Assembly (NCBI RefSeq): GCF_021431925.1
Contig: NZ_CP090371.1
Span: 558,001-622,000 of the forward strand
DNA: 64,000 nucleotides
Direction: 5' to 3'
Source of the DNA: Halobaculum sp. CBA1158
GTDB taxonomy: Archaea > Halobacteriota > Halobacteria > Halobacteriales > Haloferacaceae
Under the pieces are notes generated by a model. It saw only the letters and a program-made list of their open reading frames with translations. It ran no database searches and was not told the DNA's origin. Positions within the stretch are counted from its first letter, which is position 1, and each line of letters starts with the position of its first letter. Below are positions 61,112-64,000 of this stretch, in pieces. Position numbers and translations under genes: made by a program.

Positions 61112-61648
61112 TCACTCCTCGTCGTCGCCGGCGGCCCCGCCGATATCGTCGCCCTCGGCGGCCGCGGCGTCGGCCCCGTGCGGGCTGACGAGGTGGACGT
61201 GCCCCTCGGTCGCGACCGCGTCCGCGACGCCGGCGGGGAACAACGGCGCGTCGGCCGCCCGGAGATCGGCCAGCGTGCGCCAGTACGCCTCGTACTCGAA
61301 GGGGTCGCCGTCGCCGTCGTCCTCGACGCCTCGGAATCGCTCGCGGTCGTACAGCGCCTCGTCGGCGAACGTCGCCTCCCGGACGACCGCGAACTCGTGG
61401 TGGGCGTCGCCGTCCCACTCGAACACGTTCTCGACGGTGCAGACGGTCGATCCGGCCTCGACGGCGACCGCGAGTTCCTCCTCGAACTCCCGTTCGAGGG
61501 CGGCGTCGCTGGGTTCGCCGACGCGAATTCCCCCGCCGATGAAGCGGTGGAAGTGAGTCTCGTCGGTGCCGGGGAGGCGCTGGACGAGGTACTCGTCGGT
61601 GTCGGGTCTTCGGACCGCGCCGAGGGCGACGCCGCGGATGTCGGGCAT
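61112..61648 (-). CDS. Nudix hydrolase, 178 aa
   Basis: The Nudix box reads GGGIRVGEPSDAALEREFEE and continues ELAVAV, with the conserved Glu residues (REFEEEL). The start ATG 61648 gives MPDIRGVALGAVRRPDTDEY. The C-terminus is Ala/Asp rich. It hydrolyses a nucleoside diphosphate derivative; substrate unknown. The stop is immediately beside the convergent oxidoreductase stop. Confidence 0.88.
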   Translation of the reverse strand: MPDIRGVALGAVRRPDTDEYLVQRLPGTDETHFHRFIGGGIRVGEPSDAALEREFEEELAVAVEAGSTVCTVENVFEWDGDAHHEFAVVREATFADEALYDRERFRGVEDDGDGDPFEYEAYWRTLADLRAADAPLFPAGVADAVATEGHVHLVSPHGADAAAAEGDDIGGAAGDDEE

Positions 61649-61710
61649 CGGGTCGTGTCGGTCGAACGGTCGGTGCAAATCGGTTCCGGATCGGGGCGGG
61701 GCGATCCCGG

Positions 61711-62586
61711 TCAGTCGAGGTCGCCCTGCCGGATCGCGCGTTCGGCGTCCCTCAAGGCGGCCTTGGGGTCGAACCCCTCGACGACCTCCCGGAGTTCCTC
61801 GTCGCTCGCGTCCGCGAGATCCCGGGCGTGGCGGGTGACGTTCGGCACGGCGCGGATGATGTTGTCGACGACGGGGACCGCGGCGACCTGCGCCGACCGG
61901 CTCATCGGGTTCAGGTCGATCACGATCTCGGTCTTGCCCATCGCGCCCAGCGCCTCCGCGCGGTCGCCGTCCTCCAGGGGGACGACCACCACGTCCGCGT
62001 CGCCGATGCCGTCGGCGTCCACCCTCGCGCGCTCGTGGCTCAGTCCGGGGATGCGTCCGTCCGCAGTCAGCCCCTTCACGTCGCTCGCGCCGTGCTCGCG
62101 GAGGTGCTCGGCGATGGCCTCCATGCGCTCGGGGGTGCGATTGAAGAGGTTCACCTCGACGTCCGCGCCCGTCGCCTCGGCGAGGTCGACGACCTCGCCG
62201 GGCACAAGCGCCGCGACGTTGCCGTTCACCGAGATCACCGGGTGGTCAGCCAGCAGGAGGTGTGCCGCGGCGGCGCGGGCGGCGTCGTCGGCCGAGGGGA
62301 GCGTCTCCTCGCCCAGCAGGTAGTCGAACGCCTCGCCGCGGCCCTGCGCGATGAGGCCCTGTTGCGAGGTGATGCCGATGTCGACGCCGCGTTCGATCCG
62401 GTGGCGGGTGAGCAGCGACTGGTAGCGCGGGTGATCCTCGGGTATCTCCGACTCGTGATCAGGGTCCGCGGGAACCTCGGGGTCGGAAGCGTCGTCGGCG
62501 TCCCGGTTGGTGGCGTCGCCGTCCGGGTCAGCGTCGTCGGCATCCGGATCAGCGTCTGCGGCGGCCGGGTCGGCGTCGTCGGTCAT
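61711..62586 (-). CDS. 4-phosphopantoate-beta-alanine ligase (phosphopantothenate synthetase), 291 aa
   Basis: The acidic N-terminal 45 residues are followed by the conserved archaeal PPS body: HPRYQSLLTRHRIERGVDIG, ITSQQGLIAQGRGEAFDYLL, ISVNGNVAALVPGEVVDLAE, LFNRTPERMEAIAEHLREHG and VIDLNPMSRSAQ. It joins phosphopantoate and beta-alanine in the archaeal CoA route. ATG 62586 fixes the start. It lies 49 bp downstream of pantoate kinase. Confidence 0.92.
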   Translation of the reverse strand: MTDDADPAAADADPDADDADPDGDATNRDADDASDPEVPADPDHESEIPEDHPRYQSLLTRHRIERGVDIGITSQQGLIAQGRGEAFDYLLGEETLPSADDAARAAAAHLLLADHPVISVNGNVAALVPGEVVDLAEATGADVEVNLFNRTPERMEAIAEHLREHGASDVKGLTADGRIPGLSHERARVDADGIGDADVVVVPLEDGDRAEALGAMGKTEIVIDLNPMSRSAQVAAVPVVDNIIRAVPNVTRHARDLADASDEELREVVEGFDPKAALRDAERAIRQGDLD

Positions 62587-62635
62587 ACTCCGGCGTCGGC
62601 GGTCCGGGACGAAAAGGGCGTCCACTCGCGACGGG

Positions 62636-63550
62636 TCACTCCCCGGCGCGGATCGTCGCGCCCGTCGGGTGGACGGCACAGGCGTCGGCGTCGTAGCCGG
62701 CGTCCGACAGGCCGGTGCCGAGCGCGTACACCGTGCGGCCGAGCATCGCCATCGACGCGAGGCCGCCCTCCGCCTCGACGGCTTCGATCGCCTCGGCGAC
62801 CTCCGGGACGAGCAGTCCCGCCTCGCCGGCGAACTCCCGGCCCGACGCCAGCAGCTCCGACTCGTCGGGCGCGCGCATCAGCCGCGTCAGCGCGGCCTCG
62901 CCCGCCTCGCGGACGGGGTCGAGGCTCCCCGAGAGCACCCGCTCGGTCGAGAGTTCGCCGAAGGAGAGGTACTCGATCCGGGGGCGGGCGGGTACGCCGT
63001 CCATGCGGCCGTAGCCGGGCGATCCCGGCTCCAGGCGGACCGGGAGCCCCCCGCGGAACTGCCCGACCACGTCCCCGAGACCGGTGCCGGCGGCGGCCTC
63101 CGCGGCGTGAGCGACCCGCACGAGGTCGTTCTCCGAGCGACCGAGGTCCAACACGGCGTTGGTCGCCAGCGCCGTCGCCAGCGACGCCGCGCCGCTGACG
63201 CCGAACCCGGAACCGATGGGCACGTCGCTGGCGACCTCCACCTCGACTTCGTCGGCGACGGCTAACGCCGCGAGCACGCGGTCGACGGGTTCCATCTCGG
63301 CCGGAACACCGTCGATCACCACGCCGTCGGTGGCGTCGCTGGCATCGGTGGCGTCGGCGGCGGGGGCGGTGGTATCGTCGCCGGCGGCTGGAGCGGCCTC
63401 GTCGCCGTCGAGCGCCCGGACGGTCACCTCGACGCCGTCCGAGAGCGCGAGGCCCGCGCCGCGAGAGCCGGCGCGGGCGGGGTCGTCGTCCGGGTACGGC
63501 GCGAAGAAGGCGGTGACGTGACCCGGCGCGAACGCGGTCGCCTCGTCCAT
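62636..63550 (-). CDS. Pantoate kinase (GHMP family), 304 aa
   Basis: MDEATAFAPGHVTAFFAPYP starts a GHMP kinase; the ATP-binding motif is PIGSGFGVSGAASLATALAT. The C-terminal part has GLASMAMLGRTVYALGTGLS and HPTGATIRAGE. An Ala/Asp low-complexity insertion (about residues 50-75, TAPAADATDASDATD) lies in the N-terminal half. It makes 4-phosphopantoate for the next enzyme. ATG 63550 is chosen because the upstream frame lacks conserved sequence. Confidence 0.92.
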   Translation of the reverse strand: MDEATAFAPGHVTAFFAPYPDDDPARAGSRGAGLALSDGVEVTVRALDGDEAAPAAGDDTTAPAADATDASDATDGVVIDGVPAEMEPVDRVLAALAVADEVEVEVASDVPIGSGFGVSGAASLATALATNAVLDLGRSENDLVRVAHAAEAAAGTGLGDVVGQFRGGLPVRLEPGSPGYGRMDGVPARPRIEYLSFGELSTERVLSGSLDPVREAGEAALTRLMRAPDESELLASGREFAGEAGLLVPEVAEAIEAVEAEGGLASMAMLGRTVYALGTGLSDAGYDADACAVHPTGATIRAGE

Positions 63551-63673
63551 ACTCGCGACACCGCCGGGGGGCGAGTATGGGTTTCGGTTCCGGGCGACGC
63601 GCGACCGTCCGTGCGGGCCGACGGGACGCCCGCGACCCGCGAACTTTTGCGCGTTCGTGCGCCCCGTCCACGC

Positions 63674-64000
63674 ATGGAACACGTCGTCGTCGACGACCTC
63701 GACAACTCCCTGCAGCCGGCCGCGGTGATGCGTCACCTCACCGAACCGCTCGGCTGCGAGGACCTCGCGATCAACTACTACGAGCTCGCCCCCGGCGACT
63801 CCTTCGCGTTCGCGTACCACAACCACGAGGTGCAAGAGGAGGTCTTCGTCGTGCTCTCGGGGACCGCCACGTGGGTGGTCGGCCCCGAGCCGGCGGACTC
63901 GGACGACCCGACCGCCGCCGACCCGGGCGACCCCCGGGAACGCCGCGAGGTCGAGGTCGGACCGATGGAGGCGATCCGGGTCCCGCCGGGACAGTTCCAG
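63674..64000 (+). CDS. Cupin domain protein (cut by window edge)
   Basis: ATG 63674 opens MEHVVVDDLDNSLQPAAVMR. Cupin motif 1 is FAYHNHEVQEEVFVVLSG, with two metal-binding His and a Glu; the region EVGPMEAIRVPPGQFQ leads to motif 2 but is cut off at 64000. An acidic insertion (PADSDDPTAADPGDPRE) is a haloarchaeal feature. Function cannot be named. Confidence 0.8.
   Translation, partial: MEHVVVDDLDNSLQPAAVMRHLTEPLGCEDLAINYYELAPGDSFAFAYHNHEVQEEVFVVLSGTATWVVGPEPADSDDPTAADPGDPRERREVEVGPMEAIRVPPGQFQ

Overview
The window is haloarchaeal chromosome. It has very high GC, acidic proteins, archaeal information-processing genes (RNA polymerase subunit P, eL43, prefoldin beta, KEOPS Pcc1, TruD, Pth2), a halorhodopsin, the archaeal CoA route (pantoate kinase and phosphopantothenate synthetase) and a haloarchaeal type I-B-like CRISPR repeat. 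The content suggests a Halorubrum-like member of the Haloferacales. That genus call is inference.

Region 1 (1-18.85 kb) is the right part of a head-tailed provirus transcribed leftward. It ends against the 3' side of a tRNA-Thr(CGT) gene, the usual arrangement for tRNA-targeted integration. Gene order from the tRNA: zinc micro-protein, DinG/XPD-like helicase with a GINS-like N-terminus, winged helix, small genes, terminase small and large subunits, portal (with a C-terminal KTSC domain), protease/scaffold, major capsid protein, decoration protein, connector and neck proteins, tail tube, tail chaperone with a canonical -1 frameshift site, tape measure, distal tail proteins. No integrase lies in the window, so the left end is outside it.

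Region 2 (18.9-25 kb) is a scarred chromosomal segment: RHH protein, UspA plus TauE pair, an S9 peptidase, and decayed CRISPR repeats on both sides of the peptidase without cas genes.

Region 3 (25-32.4 kb) is one rightward operon for a type IV pilus-like machine: ATPase, membrane platform and five pilin-like proteins, almost all with overlapping stop/start codons.

Region 4 (32.4-36.6 kb) holds a Doc-type toxin gene split by a TnpB-only IS200/IS605-family element, a small acidic protein, halorhodopsin and a zinc micro-protein.

Region 5 (36.6-50.1 kb) is mainly core genome: SDR, MinD-like ATPase, alkaline-phosphatase-superfamily enzyme, the DUF3194/prefoldin, Pcc1/RpoP/eL43 cluster, DUF2103, PHP phosphoesterase, FNT channel, pth2-truD and a YIP1-like protein.

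Region 6 (50.2-64 kb) has a REC-GAF-PAS protein, a dCTP deaminase interrupted by a 482-residue intein, a ThiR-like regulator and a methyltransferase in one overlapping operon. These are followed by a glutathionyl-hydroquinone reductase, an aminotransferase, VapBC, an SDR, a molybdopterin oxidoreductase, a Nudix protein, the CoA gene pair and a cupin cut by the window edge.
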